This document shows, piece by piece, positions 7,914-15,021 of a DNA stretch of 43,230 nt. Position numbers and translations under genes: made by a program. Under the pieces are notes generated by a model. The model did no database searches. It had not been told where the DNA came from and was given only the letters and a program-made list of their open reading frames with translations. Numbering within the stretch: the stretch's first letter is position 1; each line of letters starts with the position of its first letter. Origin of the DNA: Phyllobacterium sophorae (GTDB lineage Bacteria; Pseudomonadota; Alphaproteobacteria; Rhizobiales; Rhizobiaceae); the NCBI RefSeq assembly GCF_003010965.1, contig NZ_PGGM01000023.1, positions 1-43,230 on the forward strand, written 5' to 3'.

Positions 7914-8233
7914 TGTAGTTGATGATACATTTGTGGTGATAGTTCACGGGCAAATGGAGTAACAGCGCAGGGCTTCACTTCAGAAATAAAGTTCCGAGTC
8001 ACTTTGACACTGTACAAAGATCGAAGTTAGAGCGGATCATTTTTTGTCACCTGCGGGATGTTAAAGCCTTCTTAGCGGAGACATAGCTCTGTATTATATC
8101 CAAATTGGTATATTATTTTAAATTTTGAAGTATAATTTAATTACATGAATTTGATTGTAATGATGAGTTACATAATTATACTTGTGCTAAATGTTAAACT
8201 GCTTATGGCCTGCTTTTAAAAATATGTGGGAGG
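7914..8233. other. AT-rich intergenic region before the RTX gene
   Basis: About 320 bp without a gene. The part from 8090 to 8225 is far richer in A+T than the rest of the window (runs such as tattattttaaattttgaag). It ends in the ribosome site gtgggagg of the RTX gene and probably holds its promoter. AT-rich upstream regions often bind nucleoid-silencing proteins; that is inference. Confidence 0.5.
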
Positions 8234-8242
8234 ATGAATGCA

Positions 8243-9778
8243 ATGGCAACGATAGTCGGTACCGGTGCTAACGATAGCCTGTTTGGGACGAATGAAAAAG
8301 ACGGTATCTGGGCTCTCGGCGGTAACGATCGTCTGGATGGCGGCGCGGGAAGCGATTTCCTTTATGGCGGCACAAGCAATGATACTCTAACGAGTTCCGA
8401 CGATTTCGACCGCCTTGATGGCGGCGATGGCGACGACCGGCTCGTGCTCAACGGCGTGGGAGGGGCTGTGACAGGTGGTGCCGGTGTCGATACGCTCGTT
8501 ATCGACTTTTCCGGCAGCCCCGAGGCAGTCACGTTCAATGGCCTTAACAGCCATCACATTATCGGCGGCTACTGGAATCAATGGGATCCCGCCAATCATA
8601 TTTACTTCCGTGACATCGAGCGGCTCGAGCTGACAACCGGTAACGGCAACGACTTTATCAGGGGTGGCACTGGTGACGACATAATCTCGACAGGAGGTGG
8701 TGCCGATAGGATAGGTCAGGGCTATTCAGAGGAGCCGGGGGATTCCGCCGGCGGCGACACAATTGACGCTGGCGCAGGTGATGACACCATAGAGGATTAT
8801 TTCGGAGCCAATCACCTTTTTGGAGGCGCCGGCGACGACAGTATTAATACGACACTCGCGTCCGCTGCGCTTGATGGTGGTGCTGACAATGACATTCTGG
8901 TGCTTCAGGATTTTACGCGGACCGACGCTGTCACGGTCGATTTCGCGCAGGGTATTGCCTCGACAGGGACCATTTTCCGCAATTTCGAGTTCTCTACCGT
9001 TCAGACGGGCCAGGGCAACGACACCATAGTAGGAGGCGACCATATCCGGCTCAATGCCAATATGCATGGAGGTGATGATCGCTTCGGGGGAGCCGCCCTG
9101 GACGAGTCTGCCAATGGCGGTGGGGGCAATGACTTCCTCTTCGGCGGTGGCGGTAGAGATGATCTCTCCGGCAGTATTGGGGATGATCATCTTGATGGTG
9201 GTGCTGGTGACGACGGTCTGTATGGCGAAGATGGCAACGACGTTCTACTCGGCGGTGATGGCAATGATTTGATCTGGGGCGGCTCTGGTGATGATCACAT
9301 CGAAGGGGGAGCTGGAAATGATCGAATGTTCGCGAGGGCTGGGCCCCTTGGGGGAACTGCAGGTAACGATGTACTGCTCGGCGGTGAGGGCGACGATTGG
9401 CTTGCTGGTGGCGAGGGTGTTGATCAAATCGATACATTGAGCGGTGGTTCCGGTGCGGACAGACTGGAGGGCCAACTCGGTGCAGACATTCTGGAAGGCG
9501 GGAGCGACGCGGACACCTTCGTCTGGAAAGAAGCCACGGCACGCCTGAATGGCGGCATAGACCACATCACCGACTTTGATACTGCTGGCGGCGACGTGAT
9601 CGAACTGATTGGATTTGCTTCAAGCAGCACTGGTATTCACGATTTCAACAGCTTTCTCGCGGCGTCCCACGATACAGCGGAAGGTGTCTATGTCAGTTTT
9701 GATGGCGGCACCAATGGTATCCTCATCGAAGGCATTTCGATTGCCGATCTGTCGGCCGACGACGTTGCCTTCACCTAA
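8243..9778 (+). CDS. RTX-type calcium-binding protein
   Basis: A 511-residue acidic protein made of glycine-aspartate nonapeptide repeats (GGxGxDxUx), for example GGAGSDFLYGG near the N-terminus and a dense block GGAGDDGLYGEDGNDVLLGG in the C-terminal half. These coil into a calcium-bound parallel beta roll after secretion. The C-terminus (DGGTNGILIEGISIADLSAD) is a repeat-free tail as expected for a type I secretion signal. No catalytic domain is seen. The ATG at 8243 is nine bases after GGAGG; the ATG at 8234 abuts it and is unlikely to be used. No type I secretion genes lie in this window. Confidence 0.85.
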   Translation: MATIVGTGANDSLFGTNEKDGIWALGGNDRLDGGAGSDFLYGGTSNDTLTSSDDFDRLDGGDGDDRLVLNGVGGAVTGGAGVDTLVIDFSGSPEAVTFNGLNSHHIIGGYWNQWDPANHIYFRDIERLELTTGNGNDFIRGGTGDDIISTGGGADRIGQGYSEEPGDSAGGDTIDAGAGDDTIEDYFGANHLFGGAGDDSINTTLASAALDGGADNDILVLQDFTRTDAVTVDFAQGIASTGTIFRNFEFSTVQTGQGNDTIVGGDHIRLNANMHGGDDRFGGAALDESANGGGGNDFLFGGGGRDDLSGSIGDDHLDGGAGDDGLYGEDGNDVLLGGDGNDLIWGGSGDDHIEGGAGNDRMFARAGPLGGTAGNDVLLGGEGDDWLAGGEGVDQIDTLSGGSGADRLEGQLGADILEGGSDADTFVWKEATARLNGGIDHITDFDTAGGDVIELIGFASSSTGIHDFNSFLAASHDTAEGVYVSFDGGTNGILIEGISIADLSADDVAFT

Positions 9779-9804
9779 TGCCTGCTGCTGAGCCTTGTAC
9801 TTCG

Positions 9805-9833
9805 TCGCTCATGCTGCGGCGAAGAATGAGCGA
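9805..9833 (+). terminator. hairpin after the RTX gene
   Basis: Perfect 8-bp inverted repeat tcgctcat/atgagcga with a 13-base loop, 27 bp past the RTX stop. No long T-run follows, so it may act as a weak terminator or RNA stabiliser. Confidence 0.35.
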
Positions 9834-9853
9834 TGCTTGGCCCCTTCGACGGC

Positions 9854-9896
9854 GGCAAATGACTTTTACCTTGCCACCGCCGTCCAGGCAGCACCT
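9854..9896. repeat. 43-bp dispersed repeat, copy 2
   Basis: Second copy of the repeat at 579-621 with one mismatch. Its right edge reaches into the stop codon of the DUF308 gene, so it lies in the space between the convergent RTX and DUF308 genes. Confidence 0.7.
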
Positions 9897-10452
9897 ACGC
9901 CTCGGCTTTGCGATAGGCTGCGACGACAAGCCAAATTGCGGAAAGCAGGAAGTAGAACGCGCCGAACCCAGCATAAGGGGCGATGTCCAGAATCGTCGGC
10001 GCCACTATTCCCAAGGATCGGCTGATCATGAAGCCGCCGGCGAGGGCCGATTGTCCACCACTCAGGATCATCGCCCATTGCGCGCCATAGTCACGCCAAC
10101 GCCTTACTCCCGTGTTCAGTTGCAGCAGACCCGAGAAGATCGCCCAAACGCCAAACACGGCCAGAACGGCATATGTGCTGTTGCTGACCGCCACGATGAC
10201 GGCGAGTGTCGCCATCATGCTGACTATGGCATTCAATGCTTGGGACGGATTGGCTTTCAGGCCACCATTTACCCGGGCGTCAACCAGATTGGCAAAGGCG
10301 TCCCATGCCGGGTAGATCACGAGCAGAAACGCGGCAGAACGGGGTTGGCCGCTGAAGAGAATGGCGGCAGCAACCCAGGCGATAGAGAATATGGCGCGTG
10401 CGAAATAATAGGATCGCAGCCAGCTGGACTGGATCGAAATTTGGATTTGCAT
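9895..10452 (-). CDS. DUF308-type integral membrane protein
   Basis: A 185-residue membrane protein with about six hydrophobic helices in paired form (for example YYFARAIFSIAWVAAAILF and YAVLAVFGVWAIFSGLLQL), the layout of DUF308/HdeD-like proteins. HdeD of E. coli is linked to acid resistance, but a role here cannot be inferred from that. Expression is probably controlled by the divergent TetR gene at 10592: a palindromic operator lies 25 bp before its ATG. AAGGAAA precedes the start. Confidence 0.75.
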   Translation of the reverse strand: MQIQISIQSSWLRSYYFARAIFSIAWVAAAILFSGQPRSAAFLLVIYPAWDAFANLVDARVNGGLKANPSQALNAIVSMMATLAVIVAVSNSTYAVLAVFGVWAIFSGLLQLNTGVRRWRDYGAQWAMILSGGQSALAGGFMISRSLGIVAPTILDIAPYAGFGAFYFLLSAIWLVVAAYRKAEA

Positions 10453-10476
10453 CGGCAGGTTTCCTTGTTGTGAGCT

Positions 10477-10494
10477 ACCTACCAGTAGGAAGGT
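10477..10494. promoter_or_regulatory. TetR operator 1 (DUF308 side)
   Basis: Palindrome acctaccagtaggaaggt, fitting ACCTACC-N4-GGTAGGT with one mismatch. It overlaps the likely -10 region of the leftward DUF308 promoter (-35-like TTGACT at 10504-10509 read leftward). The same pattern recurs as operator 2. Confidence 0.6.
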
Positions 10495-10567
10495 GCACTC
10501 CTTGAGTCAACCCGGTCCTCGAACACCTCATTGTGAACAGCAGGAGCGATGTGCACCTTGACATTTT

Positions 10568-10585
10568 GCCTACTAGAAGGTAGGT
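10568..10585. promoter_or_regulatory. TetR operator 2 (autoregulatory side)
   Basis: Palindrome gcctactagaaggtaggt, the same ACCTACC-N4-GGTAGGT pattern read on the other strand with two mismatches. TTGACA at 10558-10563 is a good -35 element and the operator fills the spacer and -10 region, so binding would block the regulator's own promoter. It also covers the ribosome site. Confidence 0.6.
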
Positions 10586-10591
10586 CGCGAT

Positions 10592-11200
10592 ATGAAATCA
10601 ATGACTTCGACTTCGGAAAAAATTCTCGACATCGCACAGTCTCTTATCGTCGCGGGAGGCTATAACGGGTTCAGCTATGCCGATATCTCGGCTGCGATCG
10701 GCATTAGGAGGGCGAGCATCCACCATCACTTCCCGACGAAGGCCGAGCTGGTCTCGGTGTTGGTGGATCGCTACAGGCGGCAGGCAGAAGCGGGTTTAAA
10801 ATCTCTCGGGGAGCAGGTCTCAAGTCCTGCCGAACAACTGCAGTCCTACCTGAACTACTGGCAGACATGCATTCGCGATGCCTCGCCGCCCTTCTGCGTC
10901 TGTGCGATGCTCGCTGGCGAGACGCAGATGCTGCCGGAAGAGGTCGCATCACAGGTTCGTGCCCATTTCCATAGTCTCGCGAGTTGGCTTACGTCGGTGC
11001 TGAGCGCTGGAGCAGAGCAGGGCTTGTTCCGTTTGAACAAGCGGCCCGAGGAGGAGGCCCAAATGTTGATGGCATCGGTTCACGGGGCAATGCTCTCTGC
11101 GAGGGCTTTCGGCGACCCCGGACTGTTCACGAAAATCGTCAACCCTCAGATCACCAAGCTACTCTCACCGGATTGTTTGAGGACTGCTCAATCTAGGTAA
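10592..11200 (+). CDS. TetR/AcrR-family repressor
   Basis: A 202-residue TetR regulator. Residues 8-55 hold the helix-turn-helix (KILDIAQSLIVAGGYNGFSY, ISAAIGIRRASIHHHFPTKA). The rest is a helical ligand-binding domain with LNYWQTCIRDASPPFCVCAM. It is divergent from the DUF308 gene. Two matching palindromes in the intergenic region suggest that it represses both itself and the membrane protein until an unknown ligand binds. The start is set by taggt about seven bases upstream, inside operator 2. Confidence 0.9.
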   Translation: MKSMTSTSEKILDIAQSLIVAGGYNGFSYADISAAIGIRRASIHHHFPTKAELVSVLVDRYRRQAEAGLKSLGEQVSSPAEQLQSYLNYWQTCIRDASPPFCVCAMLAGETQMLPEEVASQVRAHFHSLASWLTSVLSAGAEQGLFRLNKRPEEEAQMLMASVHGAMLSARAFGDPGLFTKIVNPQITKLLSPDCLRTAQSR

Positions 11201-11311
11201 TTATACCCAGTATTTGAAAATAATCCTTTTACCGCAAAAGCAAATTAGATATACGCGACAGGTGATTTGCAGCTGACTGGCGGACCGAGGGACAGGGAAC
11301 ACTCGCCGGGC

Positions 11312-11358
11312 GCATGGGAAGAGCTTCACGGCTTCCCGTCATGGAAATCTATTCTCGA
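11312..11358 (+). repeat. 47-bp perfect direct repeat, copy 1
   Basis: Identical over 47 bp to 11678-11724. It contains a small hairpin (gggaa...ttccc). A degenerate tRNA-like sequence begins 13 bp downstream. It does not look coding. Confidence 0.8.
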
Positions 11359-11371
11359 TATTTAGTGTCAT

Positions 11372-11446
11372 GCGAAGTGGAGAAGTGGTCATCTCGTCTG
11401 GCTCATAACCAGAAGATCGTCGGTTCGGCTCCGGCCTACCGCAGCC
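11372..11446 (+). pseudogene. degenerate tRNA-Met(CAU)-like sequence
   Basis: The anticodon arm is perfect: stem tctgg/ccaga, loop ctcataa, anticodon CAT at 11404-11406. A D-arm-like gag...ctc and a T-arm gtcgg/ccggc with loop ttcggct follow. The acceptor ends (gcgaag... and ...ctaccgc) pair only at three positions and the T-loop has lost the usual A. I read it as a decayed copy of a tRNA-Met gene, perhaps an old integration scar. Confidence 0.55.
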
Positions 11447-11448
11447 GA

Positions 11449-11544
11449 TTATGAGGGCAGAAAGTAAATGCTCGCCAAGAAAAGTACAAAAAGGGCCATC
11501 GCAAAAACAATTATTTCAAGTATCCAAGCTCCGTTTTTAGTCAT
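11449..11544 (-). CDS. possible 31-residue single-helix membrane peptide
   Basis: ORF MTKNGAWILEIIVFAMALFV followed by LFLASIYFLPS: a short polar head and one strong transmembrane helix. aaaagg lies just before the ATG. There is no homology recognised and such ORFs arise by chance, but a second similar one lies at 11806-11940 in the same strand and region. Confidence 0.3.
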   Translation of the reverse strand: MTKNGAWILEIIVFAMALFVLFLASIYFLPS

Positions 11545-11677
11545 TGCCTTTTCTTGTTTTTATTGGCTCATCGCAAACCGTATAGTCTACCTCCCTTTGC
11601 TCAAGCGCACCTAAATTCTTCGCGAGCGCCTGAATAGCTTGCCTCCACATCTAGCATCATCGGGTGGTCCACGGCCG

Positions 11678-11724
11678 GCATGGGAAGAGCTTCACGGCTT
11701 CCCGTCATGGAAATCTATTCTCGA
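11678..11724 (+). repeat. 47-bp perfect direct repeat, copy 2
   Basis: Second copy of the repeat at 11312-11358, 366 bp downstream in direct orientation. A piece resembling a tRNA 3' end follows at 11745, as after copy 1, so the unit repeat plus tRNA-like piece appears duplicated. Confidence 0.8.
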
Positions 11725-11744
11725 ATACACCGAGCGGGAGAGGG

Positions 11745-11774
11745 GAGATCGGCGGTTCGAATCCCTGTCGCAAC
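11745..11774 (+). pseudogene. tRNA 3'-end fragment
   Basis: ggcggttcgaatccctg then tcgcaacc resembles a T-arm (loop ttcgaat) and a 3' acceptor end without the rest of a tRNA. The T-stem pairing is poor. It is probably a remnant related to the tRNA-like copies at 11372 and 13313. Confidence 0.35.
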
Positions 11775-11805
11775 CGGTTGAGCACATGATTTTGGCCGTC
11801 GGGAT

Positions 11806-11940
11806 CTATTGGTTGTTGGGTTGAAAGAGCCACAACCACGCTATTAGCGCGGTCATCAGGATGACGGCGTACACAACCAGATTTCTTCTCTCAAAGTTTT
11901 TTCCCAGTTTGCCCACGGCAAACGAAACAAACGACCGCAT
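11806..11940 (-). CDS. possible 44-residue single-helix membrane protein
   Basis: ORF MRSFVSFAVGKLGKNFERRN then LVVYAVILMTALIAWLWLFQ and PNNQ: a basic amphipathic head and one transmembrane helix of about 20 residues. No clear ribosome site is present. The positive-inside charge pattern and clean helix speak for a real small membrane protein; family unknown. The remainder of 11200-12075 holds repeats and tRNA remnants only. Confidence 0.35.
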   Translation of the reverse strand: MRSFVSFAVGKLGKNFERRNLVVYAVILMTALIAWLWLFQPNNQ

Positions 11941-12075
11941 TTCTGCAATTCAGCCAAACGACGTAGCGCCGGATGCCCATTCCGCGCCCGAAGGCGAAGA
12001 GATCAACTGAACTGACGCGCGTTTATCGCTGCCATCGGCCTGACTGTGTCTGCAGGTGGAAGCCGCAGCGAATGG

Positions 12076-12420
12076 CTATTCGTGCAGGAACTGTAACTTG
12101 ATCTTGATACCAGTTCCTGAAGCTTCCTTGGATCGGCCTCCCAGCAGGATATCGTCCCCGTCGATTTCACCTTCCATATCAAGGGCATTCTTGCCGCGTC
12201 CCAATACGGTTTCCACTCCCTCGATGGGCATCCCTTTGTACGGAAAAGCTTTTACCCGGGCTGTGACTCGGTTCCCGGAAACTGAATAGGTACCTACGTA
12301 GTAGATCAAGGTATCTCCGCCATATACGCGACCATCGCGCAGAACTACTAATCCAATCCCCTCCATGGTGAGGGTATTGAATTCCGCTCTGTATATGCCT
12401 TCGCGAAATTGCTTAGCCAT
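12076..12420 (-). CDS. GrlR-family regulatory protein
   Basis: A 114-residue protein matching the rhizobial small proteins grouped with GrlR, a beta-barrel-like fold known as a negative regulator of the LEE secretion system in enteropathogens. Seen features are YRAEFNTLTMEGIGLVVLRD, the motif GGDTLIYYVGTYSVSGNRV, GVETVLGRGKNALDMEG and the final strand TGIKIKLQF. The start at 12420 is chosen because GGAGGA lies four bases upstream; the ATG at 12432 overlaps that site. The rhizobial homologues have no proven partner, so the family name should not be read as a secretion-system link. Confidence 0.7.
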   Translation of the reverse strand: MAKQFREGIYRAEFNTLTMEGIGLVVLRDGRVYGGDTLIYYVGTYSVSGNRVTARVKAFPYKGMPIEGVETVLGRGKNALDMEGEIDGDDILLGGRSKEASGTGIKIKLQFLHE

Positions 12421-12589
12421 TTGATCCTCCATTCTTCAAACGATCAATCGCTACCCCAGCTATAACGCACGAGGAGCAGATCATCGGATGGTTCGGCCAT
12501 GTGCCATGGCGGATGCCAGCGGACCGCCGCAGTTCCGCGGTCAGCGAAGTTTAACAGCCACCCCGCAGGAGCCTATATCGGCGGAACCA

Positions 12590-12862
12590 CTACCCCTTTG
12601 ATTCGACGAGGATCACCAGAGACTCCGGCACCACCCCGTCGAAGGCCATCGCATCGGCGGCCGCCTTGCTCTGCATCGCCGCCTGCAAGGCATCAATATC
12701 CGGAACGTCCATCATCACCGCCACGCGAGTCGGATCTTTAGGATCAACAAACGTTCGGATGTTGGTCACCCCGAGCGGACCGAAAAGCTCCTTGCGCTTC
12801 GGTGAGGTGAGCCAGTGGTTCGCGTCCTTTGTGATGTTGTGATGGCCAATAATCGTTGGCAT
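12590..12862 (-). CDS. small conserved-looking hypothetical protein
   Basis: A 90-residue soluble protein, MPTIIGHHNITKDANHWLTS ... VTNIRTFVDPKDPTRVAVMM ... SLVILVES. The alternation of beta strands and helices resembles a ferredoxin-like alpha/beta (Dabb or monooxygenase-like) fold, but no catalytic motif is visible. A strong ribosome site (GGGAGGG) precedes the ATG. It stands alone on its strand. The following 12863-13310 holds no gene I can support. Confidence 0.6.
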   Translation of the reverse strand: MPTIIGHHNITKDANHWLTSPKRKELFGPLGVTNIRTFVDPKDPTRVAVMMDVPDIDALQAAMQSKAAADAMAFDGVVPESLVILVESKG

Positions 12863-13312
12863 AGCACCCTCCCTGCGACGACGCTGACGGCCGGATCAAG
12901 GGCCGCGCTCCATATCGCAAGGCTACTGTGCGCTGTTTTTGCTGGGCTGTAAATTGTGGCGGTCAGGGCGCGGGGACGGTTGAGCAAGGGGCGCAGACAG
13001 ATGATGAAGATCGCCTTGTCGTCACTGAGCACTGCCGTGCGGGAACGCCGGCTGATAGCCGGAAGGACCCTTGCAGCAGTTGCTCAGGACTGGGGTGACC
13101 GAAACAGGTCAAGGATTGCCGTATGGCTGCTCAGAAGAAGGGCGGGCAGAGATGGGCTAATAGGGGTCGGCGGGAGGCAAACTGGAAATGATGATCACCG
13201 CGCCGGAGGCCGTCAATCGGTTCGAACTCGGCAAGTAGTACTTCATTTAAATCGGCCGGATAAAAATGCCGCGCCTTTATTTGCAAGTTCGAGGCGACGG
13301 CAAAGCTTAGAG

Positions 13313-13390
13313 CAAGCCGGGAAGTGGTCATCTTTCTCGTCTGGCTAATAACCAGCAGATCGTCGGTTCGAATCCGACCTGCCGCAACCA
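13313..13390 (+). pseudogene. degenerate tRNA-Met-like sequence, copy 2
   Basis: Closely related to 11372-11446: it shares gaagtggtcatct, cgtctggct and agatcgtcggttcg. It has an extra ttt in the D arm. The anticodon loop reads ctaataa, and one anticodon-stem pair is broken. The T-arm (gtcgg ttcgaat ccgac) and 3' end ctgccgcaacca with encoded CCA are perfect. The 5' acceptor strand no longer pairs. Decayed tRNA gene or attachment-site remnant. Confidence 0.6.
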
Positions 13391-13403
13391 ATCTCTGACG
13401 GGT

Positions 13404-13433
13404 GTTGCGCTCCTTGTGCGCAAGGAGCGCAAC
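13404..13433. terminator. perfect 12-bp hairpin after tRNA-like sequence
   Basis: gttgcgctcctt / aaggagcgcaac with a six-base loop, 14 bp after the tRNA-like 3' end. No T-run follows, so it is a stem-loop of uncertain role: a processing signal, a rho-independent-like terminator or a palindromic site. Confidence 0.4.
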
Positions 13434-13525
13434 AATGCAAAACGCGATGGCACCAGCAATACAGGTTAGCAGCCAACTTGGCGAAGGTCTTCAACAAGGA
13501 CCTTCAATTTCTGTTCCGGGTCAGC

Positions 13526-13654
13526 CTATTTTACGCGCCGGAATTTGACGACCTGATCCCGCGACTGCATAGCAAGTTTCTTTAAGCGTGTTTCTTCGTC
13601 GAATTGATATCGACGCGCACCTCGCCAGTTGGCCTGATAGTCTTCTTGTTCCAT
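13526..13654 (-). CDS. possible 42-residue basic peptide
   Basis: ORF MEQEDYQANWRGARRYQFDE then ETRLKKLAMQSRDQVVKFRR and VK: very hydrophilic, highly charged and helical in prediction by eye. The frame is open further upstream to about 13712 without another ATG. No ribosome site is evident. It could be a remnant of a larger gene. The rest of 13434-13844 shows nothing else. Confidence 0.25.
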   Translation of the reverse strand: MEQEDYQANWRGARRYQFDEETRLKKLAMQSRDQVVKFRRVK

Positions 13655-13844
13655 TGCCGCAGGATAGCCAAGGCTGTCTAAGCTCAGGTTTATTTGACCA
13701 CTAAAATCTTACTGGCTCTTACTGTACCCCCTTCGAATCTAGGTAGTTATCCCTAGGTGATAGCGGCCCGCGGCTTAAGACTCCACATCGGGCACGGTGC
13801 ATAGTACCGTCAACTCATCCTGCTAAACCTCATTCTCAAGGAAA

Positions 13845-14547
13845 TGCATGGCGATCTCCGGACCTGAACCGTTAAACAAGCTCCTGAGAAACCTGCGCGC
13901 GAAAGATTTCGATCTTCTCGCGCCTCATCTGAAGAAACGCGAGTTCCATTTAGGATATGAGATTGAAAGCCCCAACGTGTCGATTGCGGAAGTGGTTTGA
14001 TCGAGACGGGTTTGGTATCCGTGATTGCAGGAAGAACTCCGGGACCGCAGGTCCAGATCACAATTGCCGGTGTCGAAGGCATGACCGGGACGAGTGTTGT
14101 ACTTGGCGCGTCGCAAACGTCTCTCACAACCTCCGTGGTGATGCCGCAACCGGCCTTACGATGCCTTCCAGCGCATTGCGCGACGCTCTGTTGCGCAGCG
14201 AGACACTGCGCGGCTACCTGTTGCTGTATGTGCAGGCATTCCATGCGCAGGCTGCATCAGCGGGGTTGGCCAGCCAATATCAAGTCGGAGCCAGACTCGC
14301 CCGCCAATTGCTGATGATCCATGACCGTATCGATGGGCAACTTGGTCTGACGCATGAAACGCTTTCCGCCACGCTTGGAACAAGAAGGCCATATCTCACC
14401 GAAACGCTAAACAGGTTTGAAGAAACCAGACTCATCAGCACAAGGCGGGGCGCGATCTCGATTCTTAGCAGGGCTGGGTTGATTAAACTCGCTGATGGTT
14501 CGTATGGAAGTGCCGAGTTAGAGTACAGAAGATTGCTTCTGAAATGA
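13845..14547 (+). pseudogene. Crp/Fnr-family regulator with two frameshifts
   Basis: Three frames read together as one Crp/Fnr regulator. The first frame gives LNKLLRNLRAKDFDLLAPHL up to a TGA at 13998. The second from about 13997 gives IETGLVSVIAGRTPGPQVQI and TIAGVEGMTGTSVVLG. The third from about 14157 gives the linker helix LRSETLRGYLLLYVQAFHAQ and the winged helix ARQLLMIHDRI, LTHETLSATLGTRRPYLTET, LNRFEETRLISTRRG. A few residues are lost at the first break. The recognition helix is intact but no single product can be made, so the cyclic-nucleotide-like sensor is dead. Confidence 0.85.
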
Positions 14548-14579
14548 GCGCTCGCTTGCGGCACATCGAGGTTTATGAC

Positions 14580-14741
14580 GTAATCGCGCATGATGATCAG
14601 CGGCCCAATCAATGACTGAGCTTTACCACGTCGGACAATGCCCGAGTTGCCGCCAAGGATGGCTAATTCTGCAACGCAATCTCGCAAATCAGGACATTTA
14701 TGCTCATTGCGAAGAGTGCGAATTGGGCTTCATCACGCCAG
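14580..14741 (+). repeat. 162-bp repeat A, copy 2
   Basis: Second copy of 2417-2578. The substitutions between copies in the coding part are mostly synonymous (for example GTT/GTC, TGT/TGC, CAG/CAA). Downstream of 14741 the sequence switches to family B, whereas copy 1 switches to IS66. Confidence 0.8.
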
Positions 14742-14800
14742 AGGGATGTTTGTCACCTTTCGTGGTGTCGTCGATGCGGTTACAAATGCCGGCCGCGTAA
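14612..14800 (+). pseudogene. zinc-ribbon protein, copy 2, altered C-terminus
   Basis: A 62-residue ORF whose first 43 residues match the one at 2449 (CPSC and CEEC knuckles, AHCEECELGFITP). The last 18 residues are read out of frame through family-B sequence and are probably meaningless. The original C-terminus is present in neither copy, so the full protein cannot be reconstructed here. Confidence 0.6.
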
Positions 14801-14943
14801 TTGCGCTCATTGATGTCCTCGGACGTATGACGCCAGTTGAATTCGAGAAGAGACAACTCACCCCTCCGACGCACGAGCGGCTCAATTTCCGCTTCGTGCC
14901 CACAAGCGGCAACGGGGGGCTGCTGGTGTGGAAATCACTTTGA
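14746..14943 (+). CDS. family-B small protein, copy 3
   Basis: A 65-residue ORF, MFVTFRGVVDAVTNAGRVIA then LIDVLGRMTPVEFEKRQLTP and a longer tail HERLNFRFVPTSGNGGLLVW. It overlaps the end of the zinc-ribbon ORF in another frame. Relative to copy 1, eight or so of about a dozen core changes are silent third-position changes, which shows the frame was translated and selected. gaggg lies just before the ATG. Unknown function. Confidence 0.45.
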   Translation: MFVTFRGVVDAVTNAGRVIALIDVLGRMTPVEFEKRQLTPPTHERLNFRFVPTSGNGGLLVWKSL

Positions 14944-15021
14944 GAGTATTTTCTTCATTAAAGGCTAGGCCTAGTTGACTTCGGTTGCGGTCGCTTACGC
15001 GCCATGCCGCGGGAGGAGCCT

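Noticed and set aside
9051..9542. Long leftward ORFs rich in His and Arg
   Set aside because: They are antisense to glycine/aspartate repeat codons of the RTX protein.
8234..9778. Tandem repeat array, possible CRISPR
   Set aside because: The periodicity comes from the GGxGxD codons of the RTX gene and the units are not identical spacers and repeats.
12956..13348. 130-residue rightward ORF
   Set aside because: No ribosome site or motif, Arg-rich as expected of a shadow frame, and it runs into the tRNA-like sequence.
13131..13391. 86-residue leftward ORF beginning with AGRIRTDDLLVISQ
   Set aside because: This peptide is the well-known artefact of translating a tRNA antisense; it lies on the tRNA-Met-like copy.
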